Shown here: piece by piece, positions 14,978-23,870 of the stretch
How positions within the stretch are numbered: the stretch's first letter is position 1
Layout: every line of letters begins with the position of its first letter
Assembly: GCF_006861825.1 (NCBI RefSeq)
Contig: NZ_VDGI01000016.1
Location: 1-64,000, forward strand
From: Psychrobacillus vulpis
Lineage (GTDB): Bacteria > Bacillota > Bacilli > Bacillales_A > Planococcaceae
Direction of reading: 5' to 3'
Length of the DNA: 64,000 nt
The notes under the pieces: model-generated
What the model was told of the DNA's origin: nothing
What the model saw: the letters and a program-made list of their open reading frames with translations, nothing else
The model's database searches: none
Program-made: the position numbers and the translations under genes

Positions 14978-16225
14978 TCACTTGGCAACATTATTTATTC
15001 TTTCTAACATGGTCGGATGGGCATATCGAAACCATTTAACAAGTAGTGGAGGATTCACTTCATTTAATCCAACCCTCGTAAGTTCTTGAAAAGTACTGAC
15101 AGCCGCTTCCGGGTCAGCTACTAACTCTAGCGCATACTCATCAGCTCTAGTTTCCTGGTATCTAGAAATATAATTTGAAAGTGGACTTGAAACAAATAAT
15201 AGAAAAGAAGAAATAAGTAAAAGTAATGGCAGCGAATGAATAGCATTCATTCGTTCAATTTTCAACCCACGTCCAAAGCGAGCGATGATCCGGGGCATTA
15301 GTTTTGATATTATCCAAAGGCCCAAAAAAGAGGTTATAATATAGCCAGCTATTCCGAAATAGATATGCTTCTCTACGTAATGCCCCATTTCATGTGCCAT
15401 AATGAAGAGAATTTCATTTTCTGATAAACGGTTTAAAGTTGTATCCCATAATACGATCCTAGAATTACTCCCAATCCCTGTCACATAGGCATTTAGAGCG
15501 TTTGTCTTTTCCGCCATATTCACTTCATACACATGCTCTGTTGGTATATTTGCTTGCTCAGCTAACGTGAGAATTTTCGTCTCTAATTCTTTATTTGTTA
15601 ATGGATAGAAATCATTATACAATGGGTCGATTAATACTGGTTGAATAAACATGAGGAAAATGGAGAAAGGAATCATTAATAACCAAGCACTTAGCCACCA
15701 TTTCTTTGGACTTTTATTAATCAGCCAATAAAGAACGGTCACAATTACTACAGTAGTTCCGAAGTTAACCCAAAAATCAATGACATTATCCCTCATCCAA
15801 GAATTGAACATTTGGGTACTAATCCCATAGCTCTTACTTAAGGAATATCTGTAATAGTCTAAAGGAAATAACACGATAAACATAAGAAGTGAAAGTAAAA
15901 ATAAGTATACTGCATTTTGTACGAATGCCCGTTTTTTTCGCAAAGGAATCCATCTTTCAAACGCTTGGGATAGCCCAGTAATTAGTATAAATAAATAGAC
16001 AAGCCATTCAAACGGTGTTGCTACAAAAAAGAGGAAATTCTTTATTTTTGAATACTCCTCACTAAGGTACAATTCACGCTCGGACATAAATACGGACGGA
16101 TCTGCAACAGTCCCTTTCAAAGCACCTGGAATACCTCCACTATTACTATGGAAGATATATACATACATCACTAAAGCATACACCCCAAATACTAAAAGGG
16201 CCCTAATTCCCCATTTTTTCGCCAA
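14978..16225 (-). CDS. M48-family membrane zinc metalloprotease (Ste24/CAAX-protease-like)
   Basis: The 415-aa product is an integral-membrane endopeptidase. Five or so TM segments occupy the N-terminal half. The zinc site H-E-x-x-H is in IMAHEMGHYVEKH (about residue 290), with the third ligand Glu in ETRADEYALEL (about 365). A second hydrophobic pair flanks the catalytic region. The layout matches Ste24-type proteases, which in Bacilli degrade membrane proteins or peptides. The TTG at 16225 is preceded by GGAGGTGATGAGGA; an upstream in-frame GTG at 16246 has no clear site, so the start may be either. It faces the 74-aa gene across a terminator. Confidence 0.85.
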   Translation of the reverse strand: MAKKWGIRALLVFGVYALVMYVYIFHSNSGGIPGALKGTVADPSVFMSERELYLSEEYSKIKNFLFFVATPFEWLVYLFILITGLSQAFERWIPLRKKRAFVQNAVYLFLLSLLMFIVLFPLDYYRYSLSKSYGISTQMFNSWMRDNVIDFWVNFGTTVVIVTVLYWLINKSPKKWWLSAWLLMIPFSIFLMFIQPVLIDPLYNDFYPLTNKELETKILTLAEQANIPTEHVYEVNMAEKTNALNAYVTGIGSNSRIVLWDTTLNRLSENEILFIMAHEMGHYVEKHIYFGIAGYIITSFLGLWIISKLMPRIIARFGRGLKIERMNAIHSLPLLLLISSFLLFVSSPLSNYISRYQETRADEYALELVADPEAAVSTFQELTRVGLNEVNPPLLVKWFRYAHPTMLERINNVAK

Positions 16226-16610
16226 ATCCTCATCACCTCCATTCACTCTTTCTTACAATAAGTGTAATCAAAAACGGAAAAGATAGAACCACTTTTATCA
16301 ATATGCTTTATTCCTACTATTTATCAACTTGTCGTTATCATCATCGCACTTTTCAAATCTATCGAATATTCTTTACTACTCAATATTTTCTCCAAATACA
16401 TGCTCAGTTAAATCTCATTTCCTTTGCATCCTTTTCAATCGCTTGTAATTGAATCTCTAAGCTTTGACCTTCTCTACTCACTTGTACTTACAAATTACAT
16501 TGCCATTCAATTTCATTCCTATTTGTCTAAAATCATACTTTAATAACACATATTTGTAGACAGATAAAAAGATGTTAGTCATCCTGTATGTAAATACTTT
16601 TTCATTTCTA

Positions 16611-16973
16611 GAAAATCGTTGAAAAAGGCGACACTCCTGCAGGAATAGCGTTAGTCGAAGACCCCGTAGCGAAGCGAGGAGGCTGAGGCAACGCCCGCGG
16701 AAAGGCAGGCCACTGAAAAACTCAAAATTATTATTTTTATAGGAACTATTTGCTGTATATCATTTAAAGAATTTAGCGCGACGCATGAGACTCCTGCGGG
16801 AAAGCGAGACAGACGAGACCCCGCACGAAGCGAAGCGTAGGAGGAGGCTCGTCGCTCGCCCGCGGAAAGCGAATGCCAAAGCGCTAAATTCTCTTAGGAC
16901 TATTTGATAGATAATTTATATGAATGACACTTTTTCAGTGCGCTCGGGAAAGGGAGCCGTTGCAACGATTTTC
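16611..16973. repeat. 115-bp palindromic intergenic repeat, split by a MITE
   Basis: Outer ends GAAAATCGTTG (16611-16621) and CAACGATTTTC (16963-16973) are perfect inverted repeats. Removing the 239-bp MITE and one 9-bp duplication leaves 115 bp, the same length that the copy at 51383-51913 gives after its two insertions are removed. The centre holds the GC-rich ACTCCTGC...CCCGCGGAAAG type common in intergenic repeats of Bacilli. There is no ORF. The DNA on either side (16250-16610 and 16975-17150) holds no recognisable gene. Confidence 0.85.
16708..16946. mobile_element. MITE-like element, copy 2 (239 bp)
   Basis: Ends GGCCACTGAAAAA and TTTTTCAGTGCG. Flanking 9-mers GGAAAGGCA (16699-16707) and GGAAAGGGA (16947-16955) differ at one base. 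The interior matches 51454-51692 (also 239 bp) and, inverted, 3453-3682. It sits inside the palindromic repeat 16611-16973. Confidence 0.85.
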
Positions 16974-17151
16974 TAACGTATTGGACTGCCCCCATTAGAT
17001 TTCAACTAAAAACTTTGATTGTTGAATTGTACATTACATTATACAAAGAAAACAAAATATTATATTAATCTTTAAGAGTTTTACTTACTTGTATCCTAAA
17101 GCAACGACCTCATAGTTCACATATTTACAATATTACTTGAATTGTACTATC

Positions 17152-18378
17152 TTATATCCGGCTATTATTTTCTCCGCTAGATGGATCATCCATAAACTTG
17201 AAATATGGAAGAAATATTCCGAGTAATGACACGGCACAAATAATGGATCCAATCAAAAAGTATAGTGGACGTATTCCCCACTGTTCACTTAAAATCCCTC
17301 CAACAAGTACACCTAATGGCATAGCCCCTCGAATAATAAAAAGTCGAACAGATGCCACTTTACCCATCAATTCATTTGGAACGGATTGTTGAAAAATCGT
17401 TATATTATGGACACCGAAGAAAGCCATTGCTATTCCAGCAATTATCTCCGTCATAATTGCAAAAATGATACTGTAGTTAAAGCCTAACGCAATAAAAGTT
17501 AAACCACCAATTACTAATGCACCTAACATTAATACTCTACGACTCTTATATTTAATTTTCCCTATTAATATTGACCCTATTACATACCCTAGTGGAAAGC
17601 TGGCCATAAAATAACCATATTCCGCATAAGACCCAGATAATTCTTTTGTTACATATGGCAAAGTAACAACCATCGTCACGCCTACCCCAAACTGAACGAA
17701 AGCTAAAAAAATTCCAAGCCAAACAATAAGTCGTTGTTTAAAGAAATAAGAAATTCCTTCCATAAATTGTTCCAACCATGATTTCCTTACATTTTGAGAG
17801 TCTCTCTTTTCTTGAATGAAAACTAACAATGCACCACTAGTCATAAGTATTCCGCATACAAAAATTAGCGTAGGCACAACTCCTATATACTCAATCACAA
17901 CGCCACCCGAAATAGGTGCAAGGAAAGTCATTAATCTTACCGTACCGTCTATGTAAGCATTAGCAGGAGCTAATTGATCTTTATGAACAATAGTGGGTGT
18001 AATTGCTTGATTAGCTGGCGTATATATTGGTGTAATTAAACCCACTATTATTTGTACTGCGTAAATATGCCAAACTTCTAGGTTACCAGTTGCTAGTGTT
18101 ACAAGTGGAATAAGAAAGATTACCCCCCTTGTCCACTGAGAAAATACCATGATCCACTTTCTACTCCACCTGTCGATAAAGGGGCCAATAAACAATTGTA
18201 GAATTAGGGATGGTATAAAGTATAATAACCACATACTTCCCAATGCCATAGTTGAATTGGTCAGCTGATAAATTAGAATAGAGTTGCAAAAAGTACCAAA
18301 AGCTCCCCCTAACTCTGAGATAACATTCCCAACCCAAACAAACAGAAATGGCCGATTCTTAAATAAACTTCTATTCAT
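17152..18378 (-). CDS. MFS transporter (MdfA/enterobactin-exporter-like multidrug type)
   Basis: This 408-aa major facilitator has about twelve hydrophobic segments. The conserved loop 2-3 signature is present (GPFIDRWSRKWIM), along with the 'NRSLFKNRPFLFVWVGNVISELGG' style N-terminus of the MFS_3 group, which includes macrolide and multidrug exporters. The start at 18378 follows AGGTGGGGAG, so the longer frame to 18465 was rejected. The gene begins 13 bases after the stop of an ArsR-like regulator on the same strand, so the regulator probably controls expression of this exporter. The substrate is unknown. Confidence 0.85.
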   Translation of the reverse strand: MNRSLFKNRPFLFVWVGNVISELGGAFGTFCNSILIYQLTNSTMALGSMWLLYFIPSLILQLFIGPFIDRWSRKWIMVFSQWTRGVIFLIPLVTLATGNLEVWHIYAVQIIVGLITPIYTPANQAITPTIVHKDQLAPANAYIDGTVRLMTFLAPISGGVVIEYIGVVPTLIFVCGILMTSGALLVFIQEKRDSQNVRKSWLEQFMEGISYFFKQRLIVWLGIFLAFVQFGVGVTMVVTLPYVTKELSGSYAEYGYFMASFPLGYVIGSILIGKIKYKSRRVLMLGALVIGGLTFIALGFNYSIIFAIMTEIIAGIAMAFFGVHNITIFQQSVPNELMGKVASVRLFIIRGAMPLGVLVGGILSEQWGIRPLYFLIGSIICAVSLLGIFLPYFKFMDDPSSGENNSRI

Positions 18379-18391
18379 ACTCCCCACCTCA

Positions 18392-19435
18392 TCATTGATC
18401 AAAATAAAGATCCAATTCTTTCGATAACATTTCAACTGCTTTTCTTTTAAGGGAATACTTTGCATCTGAAATCTCTACTAATTTAGCAGCTCTCAATATT
18501 TTAAGATGATGATGAATAGTAGACTTGCCAATATTTAATTGCTCTGTTATATCCTGCAATGTACGGTCCTGCTCAAAAAGCATCTTAACTATTCGTAGGC
18601 GGACCTCATCACCTAATGCTTTATGCTTTAATACTAAAAAGTTATTTGGTGTAAATCGATCATTTGGCGTTATACTTTCATTTGCAATGGGATAATAAAA
18701 AACTTTAGTTCCTTCTATATCTGCTTCTATATTCCAAGGACGATAAATGTATTGAGGAATTAACAATACATTATTTACACTAGGTTCTGGTAAGTATGCT
18801 ATCCCCCCTGTTGCCCATTCTACAAACTCCTCTGAAGACATATTAGATTTCATCTTATTCTTCATTTCATAATCTGTTTGCAAAATTAGTTGAATGTGCT
18901 CCAAGTCTTTCTTTATAACCTCTTCATACCAACCTGTGATCACACGTATAAGATGCTCTTTTAATTGTTCTCCATTTGCATTGCAAATGAATTCAATATA
19001 GCGTGGGAAAAATGGATTGGAGCTTGTTACTTCTTTCATTTTAGTAATAGAAGAATCATCTCCTAATGAAGCTTTTTCTCTCAATTCATTATATTTATTT
19101 CCTACAAACGGTAAACATATAAACTTTAGATCCGCAATTGCCAGTTCATAAATATAAGAAGTAAATTCCGATATATTTAAGAAATCTTTTTTATGTAGTA
19201 GCTGTAGTAAAGCTTTCCAAGTGTTATTCTGTTCCACATAATCTAAGTCTTCTAATAGTTCAATAGGTAACGATTTTTTAATACCTTGCCAATAATCTAC
19301 TGGTCTCTCTAACGTATTAATAATAGGTGTATTCGTAATTGCCGCTATCCCCAATGCACATTCCCACAAAATCGAATACGTAAGTTGTATTTGATACGTT
19401 TCCCTCTTCCTACTTGTAAGATTTAACACTTCCAT
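18392..19435 (-). CDS. ArsR-family HTH regulator with large N-terminal domain
   Basis: The 347-aa protein has a winged-helix ArsR-type DNA-binding domain at its C-terminus (HKALGDEVRLRIVKMLFEQ, then LQDITEQLNIGKSTIHHHLKILRAA). A long N-terminal region of about 260 aa has no motif I recognise, probably the ligand-sensing part; no Cys metal site is visible in the HTH. GAGGGGTGACAAT precedes the ATG at 19435. It is co-directional with, and 13 bases from, the MFS exporter. An inverted repeat upstream (19452-19469) is a candidate autoregulatory operator. Confidence 0.8.
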   Translation of the reverse strand: MEVLNLTSRKRETYQIQLTYSILWECALGIAAITNTPIINTLERPVDYWQGIKKSLPIELLEDLDYVEQNNTWKALLQLLHKKDFLNISEFTSYIYELAIADLKFICLPFVGNKYNELREKASLGDDSSITKMKEVTSSNPFFPRYIEFICNANGEQLKEHLIRVITGWYEEVIKKDLEHIQLILQTDYEMKNKMKSNMSSEEFVEWATGGIAYLPEPSVNNVLLIPQYIYRPWNIEADIEGTKVFYYPIANESITPNDRFTPNNFLVLKHKALGDEVRLRIVKMLFEQDRTLQDITEQLNIGKSTIHHHLKILRAAKLVEISDAKYSLKRKAVEMLSKELDLYFDQ

Positions 19436-19451
19436 ATTGTCACCCCTCTGC

Positions 19452-19469
19452 ATTCTATATGTTTAGAAT
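19452..19469. promoter_or_regulatory. candidate operator of the ArsR-MFS operon
   Basis: ATTCTA (19452-19457), 6 bases, TAGAAT (19464-19469): a perfect inverted repeat 17 bases upstream of the regulator's start, in the region shared with the divergent acetyltransferase. Confidence 0.4.
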
Positions 19470-19551
19470 ATACCATTTGATAATTATCGAATCAACATAA
19501 AAAGGAAAATATTGATAAGGCGTAGAATTAATATAATAGAGGGGTGAAATA

Positions 19552-20079
19552 ATGACAGTAAAAAACAAAGATAAATTCAGCATTCGTACTGTTTGTGTAG
19601 AGGATGCAACAGCAATATTAGCTTTGCAACGGGAAATTGTGGATGAAGGAGAATTCTTTATTGCTGTTTCAGAGGAGTACAAGAAAACGCTTGAAGAACA
19701 AATAGAATGGGTTCAGAATTTAATAAAGAATGAAAGAGATACAATGTTAATAGCTGAAATAGATGGTGAAGTTGTCGGATTGATAGTGTTCTCAACTCAA
19801 AAACTAATAAGATTATCGCATACTGGTTCTATCACAATGATGATAAAAAAAGAACATAGAAGTATGGGAGTAGGTAAGCTATTGTTAAAAGAGTTGTTAG
19901 CATGGGCAGAGCAAAATCCACTTATAGAAAAGGTTTGCTTAGGCGTTTTCTCTACAAATCAAAGAGCGATAAATTTATACAAAAGTATGGGTTTTGTTGA
20001 GGAAGGACGAAAAATTAAAGAATTCAAGTTAAGCGACAATGAATACATAGATGATATTCTTATGTACAAATTTGTTTAA
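19552..20079 (+). CDS. GNAT-family N-acetyltransferase
   Basis: The 175-aa enzyme has the acetyl-CoA loop in EHRSMGVGKLLLKELLAWA (R-x-x-G-x-G) and the closing pattern VFSTNQRAINLYKSMGFVEEGR. This is the RimI/PhinoAT-like branch with a 'GRKIKEFKLSDNEYIDDILM' tail often seen in amino-acid or toxin acetyltransferases; the substrate is unknown. GAGGGGTG lies about 7 bases before the ATG. It is divergent from the ArsR-like regulator. Confidence 0.85.
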   Translation: MTVKNKDKFSIRTVCVEDATAILALQREIVDEGEFFIAVSEEYKKTLEEQIEWVQNLIKNERDTMLIAEIDGEVVGLIVFSTQKLIRLSHTGSITMMIKKEHRSMGVGKLLLKELLAWAEQNPLIEKVCLGVFSTNQRAINLYKSMGFVEEGRKIKEFKLSDNEYIDDILMYKFV

Positions 20080-20116
20080 GCGGTTCTGGAATTTTTCATT
20101 TTTATAAAATATCATA

Positions 20117-20162
20117 TAAAAACACCCCGTAAATGTTAGTTTTGTGTCTAACATTTACGGGG
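20117..20162 (-). terminator. strong hairpin, minus-strand terminator
   Basis: CCCCGTAAATGTTAG (20125-20139) and CTAACATTTACGGGG (20148-20162) form a perfect 15-bp stem, with GTGTTTTT on the minus side. It lies 190 bases beyond the end of the minus-strand gene 20354-21151. The hairpin and following GGCAGTTCAATC resemble the hairpin at 3984-4031, so it may also be an old IS150-type end. The other DNA between 20080 and 20353 shows no gene. Confidence 0.6.
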
Positions 20163-20353
20163 CAGTTCAATCTAATGGAATTGAGTGCCTACAGTTTCAT
20201 TCTGAAGTGGATTAATGCCATCCTGATAGTTAATAAGAGATTCTGAAAAACAACTATACCAAATAGTTGTTTCCTTACATTCTTCGTTATTATATTCTCC
20301 TCTATATCTTCAACTACACATTTATGAGAAAAAACATTAAAATCGAAGCCCAG

Positions 20354-21151
20354 CTATTTTAACAATCCTTCCACCTCCCGTTTTATATAATCTCTCATTG
20401 TTAATAATTCCTTCTTTTCAAAAGCATATTGGTGTTCGTTGGTTTCAAAACCATTTACAATTTGCTCAATTATGGAGTTAAACTTTTTTGGTAGATTAGC
20501 CAATCCCCATATTGCAGCTTCTTGTTTGGAACAAATAATTCCTTCTTTCAAGAACCAAAATACTCTAATTAAGTTTAATGTACAATATATTGGGTCTCGT
20601 TCAATATTTTCTAAACAGTCTTCAAAATCACTAATAATTGAAGATATATAGTGTGCTTTAGGTATTAAAGGAAATACTACTTTAATTGGTTTTCCAAATA
20701 AGCAAATTCCTCTATGATATGTAATAGTAAGATGTGCAGCAATGTCAGGATCTGTCATATCTTCCCAGTTTAAGCAGCTAGTTATACCAACCGATAATTC
20801 GTCTTCATACCTTTTTATCCATAGTTCACTATAATGGAAGTCAAAAGGCGATGGATGCTTCCAAAATTTCAATTGTTCTATATTCAAAAAGCTGACCTCA
20901 ACAGGAAATGGCTGATTGGAATATTCTAAAAAGAGCTTTGCAAATATTTTTTTACTCTCCATAGTTAATGGAGTTGTAGTAATAACTAAAATATCGATAT
21001 CGCTACTTTTACGCTTAAACCCTCCCATTGCCAAAGATCCGTGAATATAAAAGCCTTCTAACTCTTCACCTATAATTTCCTTTGTTTTATCCAATAGCTC
21101 ATATACAAATCTTTGTATATCAGGTGATGCATTTGACCATTGAACATCCAT
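20354..21151 (-). CDS. nucleotidyltransferase of the aminoglycoside-adenylyltransferase type
   Basis: The 265-aa product has the Pol-beta-type nucleotidyltransferase signature HGSLAMGGFKRKSSDIDILV (G-S...D-x-D), and a C-terminal helical domain like ANT(9)/ANT(3'') enzymes (DUF4111). By family it would transfer AMP to an aminoglycoside hydroxyl, but many chromosomal relatives have no proven resistance role. The start at 21151 follows GGGGTG by about 6 bases; a longer frame to 21202 overlaps the upstream gene. It follows the metallophosphatase gene with 20 bases between, so they are probably one operon. Confidence 0.8.
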   Translation of the reverse strand: MDVQWSNASPDIQRFVYELLDKTKEIIGEELEGFYIHGSLAMGGFKRKSSDIDILVITTTPLTMESKKIFAKLFLEYSNQPFPVEVSFLNIEQLKFWKHPSPFDFHYSELWIKRYEDELSVGITSCLNWEDMTDPDIAAHLTITYHRGICLFGKPIKVVFPLIPKAHYISSIISDFEDCLENIERDPIYCTLNLIRVFWFLKEGIICSKQEAAIWGLANLPKKFNSIIEQIVNGFETNEHQYAFEKKELLTMRDYIKREVEGLLK

Positions 21152-21171
21152 TCTATACACCCCATTTAGCA

Positions 21172-22260
21172 TTAACTTGTAAAACTGTCTTTTGGAATCC
21201 AACCCACTTCCCCATTTGTTCTCTTAACAAGTGTATATCCATCACATTCATTATCAACAATCGATACTTTTTCGCCTTGTTTAACAGATAAAAAAGTTGT
21301 ACTTAGATCTGTTTTACAACGTGTTAATTCATCAACTATTAAATATTCATTTTTAATCCATTGTTCTATTCCAAGATTAGTATTTTCACAAAGAGTAAAG
21401 AAATCCTCTTGCTTTATAACTCGCATATTGTAATTTGGATATGTGACCGTTCCTTTTCTTTTTGATGTATCAGTATGAGCTTTCTGTACAATCTGATCGT
21501 TCGTTAATTCATCAACGTATGTATATGAATATTTATTATATTGGATAATTAGAGCATTAAGTTGACCGTCTTTTTTGATTTGATTTCCGCCGTCCAGCGC
21601 TATAATTTTTTTATCTAAGTCAATTATCGGATTATGTGAACTTATTTGGTTCGCTCGATAATTAACGACTGGCCAGTGTCCTACAATGACTGTTTTATCA
21701 GCTTGGTGTTCTTGCTCATAAAATGATTGAGTATATAAAGCAACTTTTTCTTCTGTTTGATGCCAATCTTCTATGTTTTCAAGACCTGCATGTATAATAA
21801 TAAAATCATCTGTTTCATAAGCGATAGGTCGTGCTTCTAGCCATTGTATTTCCTCAAGAAAATGATGGCGATAAAAATTAGATAGTTCATTTAAATCGGT
21901 GAAATCGTGAATAGTTTTATCTTGATCTGCAATCATTTCATTTAAAATAGAATTCTTTTGCTTATTCATATATGGAATGATTCCTTCAGACCCAGAAAAA
22001 ACATATCGGTGTACAACATCACAATTCCCTTTAGTTATATACACTTGACTAGATTGTTCAGACAAGTTCCTAACATATTCAACTACTTCTAAACTATTTG
22101 TTCCTTTTTCGCATAGATCACCATTGATGAATAAATAATCTTCCTCTGTATATTGCAATTTGTTTAATAGTTCTTGAAAAAGCTTTAAATTTGCATGGAT
22201 GTCTGAAATGACAATCGTACGTTTAGTATTATCTAATTGCAGTCTTCTTACTTCAATCAT
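21172..22260 (-). CDS. ApaH/PrpE-like metallophosphatase with C-terminal SH3-like domain
   Basis: The 362-aa protein starts with a calcineurin-type phosphoesterase domain (about residues 10-230). Its motifs are D-x-H in VISDIHANL, GD in INGDLCEKG, GN in TKGNCDVVH (Cys replaces the usual His of GNHD), GH in VGHWPV, and ALDGGN. The family cleaves phosphoprotein, cap or dinucleoside-polyphosphate substrates. Residues about 290-360 look like a bacterial SH3 domain (FLSVKQGEKVSIVDNECDGYTLVKR, EVGWIPKDSF) joined by a linker. The Cys change and the added SH3 set it apart from standard PrpE. It heads an operon with the nucleotidyltransferase. Confidence 0.75.
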   Translation of the reverse strand: MIEVRRLQLDNTKRTIVISDIHANLKLFQELLNKLQYTEEDYLFINGDLCEKGTNSLEVVEYVRNLSEQSSQVYITKGNCDVVHRYVFSGSEGIIPYMNKQKNSILNEMIADQDKTIHDFTDLNELSNFYRHHFLEEIQWLEARPIAYETDDFIIIHAGLENIEDWHQTEEKVALYTQSFYEQEHQADKTVIVGHWPVVNYRANQISSHNPIIDLDKKIIALDGGNQIKKDGQLNALIIQYNKYSYTYVDELTNDQIVQKAHTDTSKRKGTVTYPNYNMRVIKQEDFFTLCENTNLGIEQWIKNEYLIVDELTRCKTDLSTTFLSVKQGEKVSIVDNECDGYTLVKRTNGEVGWIPKDSFTS

Positions 22261-22387
22261 AAAATCAACTCCAGAATGTACTCATTTTTATGAATATTAT
22301 ACCAAATCAAATAGGTGTTGTTCAGTGAGTTGAACCTTGAAAAAAAGACCGTAGAATTTTGCAAAAATCATCTAGAGTCATACAGTC

Positions 22388-22921
22388 TTATTTATTTATA
22401 ATAGCTAATGTTTGATGATCTTCCCATTTCCCGTTAATTCGTACATTCTCCTTTGCAATTCCTTCTTTATGAAAACCTGCTTTTTCTAACACTTTAATAG
22501 AAGCTTTATTATGCGGCATAACCCCCGCTTCAATACGATGTAACTTTAGTTCTTTAAAGCCATAGTCAACTGCAAGTTTTACAGCTTCTGTCATATATCC
22601 TTTCCCATTTTGCCTTTTATCTAAATAGTATCCAATCCAACAACTCTGTAAATCACCTCTTACGATTTCTGATAATGTAACATTGCCAATTAGCTGTTCA
22701 TTTTCAGTAATAAAAATACCAAAAGAATAAAAAGTGTCTTGCTCAGAACGTGAAATACTATTTTCAATACGCTCCACTTGCCCCTCGATACTATAAAAAC
22801 GGTCATCTTTTAACGGTGAATAAAGTTGAAAAAAATCTCGATTCTCCACCTCTAGCAGAAGTAATTCCTCCGCATCTGAAACTCTCAATAATCTAATAAA
22901 TATCTCTTGTTTTTTCTCCAT
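22388..22921 (-). CDS. RimJ/RimL-type GNAT acetyltransferase
   Basis: This 177-aa acetyltransferase is of the RimJ/RimL/YdaF group, which acetylates ribosomal-protein or other N-termini. Visible motifs are ELLLLEVENRDFFQLYSP near the N-terminus, WIGYYLDKRQNGKGYMTEAV (acetyl-CoA loop QNGKGY) and LHRIEAGVMPHNKASIKVLEKAGF. The start at 22921 follows GGAGGAATAATA; the longer frame was rejected. A hairpin (22945-22968) lies just upstream of the coding region. Confidence 0.88.
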   Translation of the reverse strand: MEKKQEIFIRLLRVSDAEELLLLEVENRDFFQLYSPLKDDRFYSIEGQVERIENSISRSEQDTFYSFGIFITENEQLIGNVTLSEIVRGDLQSCWIGYYLDKRQNGKGYMTEAVKLAVDYGFKELKLHRIEAGVMPHNKASIKVLEKAGFHKEGIAKENVRINGKWEDHQTLAIINK

Positions 22922-22944
22922 TATTATTCCTCCTCCAAAATAAA

Positions 22945-22968
22945 AAACCACAGGAACTCCTGTGGTTT
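22945..22968 (-). terminator. hairpin upstream of 22388-22921
   Basis: AAACCACAGGA (22945-22955) pairs with TCCTGTGGTTT (22958-22968); the minus side runs into TTTTTTAT. It would end transcription of the 42-aa ORF 23041-23169 or attenuate the acetyltransferase. A second CCACAGG/CCTGTGG pair lies at about 22988-23008. Confidence 0.6.
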
Positions 22969-23040
22969 GAGAAATTTATTCTTTCACTCCACAGGAAAAC
23001 GACCTGTGGTATTTCATACCATTTCTTTAATTAGAAAAAT

Positions 23041-23169
23041 CTAATCAAAGGATTTCAGTCGTTTTAATCTAAAATTAGACAGACTTCTCCCATGATTAGC
23101 AAAAGCAAAAAAAACAGCAGTCGAGTACCCAATGCCTTTTGACAAAGATTCCAAAGATCTTTTCTTCAT
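23041..23169 (-). CDS. small ORF, 42 aa, basic
   Basis: AGGGGG lies 9 bases before the ATG at 23169. The 42-codon frame begins MKKRSLESLSKGIGYSTAVF and ends FRLKRLKSFD before TAG. It has one short hydrophobic patch (STAVFFAFAN) and basic ends. No family is recognised. It was too short to be picked up by ordinary ORF length limits, but the ribosome binding site and the terminator-like hairpins after it support translation. Confidence 0.5.
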   Translation of the reverse strand: MKKRSLESLSKGIGYSTAVFFAFANHGRSLSNFRLKRLKSFD

Positions 23170-23303
23170 ATTACGGTACCCCCTTCTGTTTTAATATAGA
23201 CAATTTTAGCAGACTGAAATAATTTTCACAATATTTTATTTAATGTAATATATTTTTTCTATTTCACCTAAATTTAACTAATATTAGTTTATAATGAAAT
23301 TTA

Positions 23304-23762
23304 GTGAATAAAAAATTATGCCAAAGAGTGATTCTATTGACTTTTATAAATAAAACATCTAACTTGCATTACAGAAATTGGAGGTTAGCTTATATTACAG
23401 CTGTTGTAACAACTGTATTATTAGGCCTAGCTTCTAGAAAATGGAGCTTCCTGCTTCCATTATTTGTAGCACAGAACGCAGGAGATATGCTGTGGGCTAT
23501 GATGGTCTATTTCGGGTTCCGTTTTTTACTTGTGGGTAAGAGCCCACTTTCAGCAACTTGCCTTAGTTTAATGTTTTGCTTTGGTATCGAATTTAGTCAA
23601 CTGTATCAGGAAGACTGGATCAATCAAATTCGTGCGACAACCCTCGGGGCTTTAGTCCTTGGCAAAGGTTTTCTTGCTGTGGATTTGTTTCGATATATTG
23701 TAGGAATTGTAATTGCCACTGTATTAGATAAGGTGGTACTCAAGTTCACTCTCCGCAGATAA
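23304..23762 (+). CDS. DUF2809 family membrane protein
   Basis: The 152-aa integral membrane protein has four to five TM segments and the family's usual strings: LGLASRKWSFLLPLFVAQNAGDMLWAMMVYFGFR in pieces, FGIEFSQLYQEDWINQIRATTLGALVLGKGF, and a final IGIVIATVLDK helix. The function of the family is unknown. The start is uncertain: the GTG at 23304 has no convincing ribosome binding site. It is a single gene facing argGH. Confidence 0.8.
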   Translation: MNKKLCQRVILLTFINKTSNLHYRNWRLAYITAVVTTVLLGLASRKWSFLLPLFVAQNAGDMLWAMMVYFGFRFLLVGKSPLSATCLSLMFCFGIEFSQLYQEDWINQIRATTLGALVLGKGFLAVDLFRYIVGIVIATVLDKVVLKFTLRR

Positions 23763-23870
23763 ACACTGCCATAGACGTTTTTCCAACTAAACTTGCAATT
23801 TTTCCAACTTAACTCTCTTATTTTCCAACTACCTCTTCTCAAAAGACTAGTATTGTTCGTAAAACCTCAA

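Noticed and set aside
16426-16500. Minus-strand peptide SREGQSLEIQLQAIEKDAKE
   Set aside because: It looks coding-like but begins right after a stop, has no start or ribosome binding site and is 25 codons; at best a remnant.
19512-19539. Promoter TTGATA / TATAAT before the acetyltransferase 19552
   Set aside because: The spacing is 14 or 16 bases and the start of transcription would fall almost on the ribosome binding site; not convincing.
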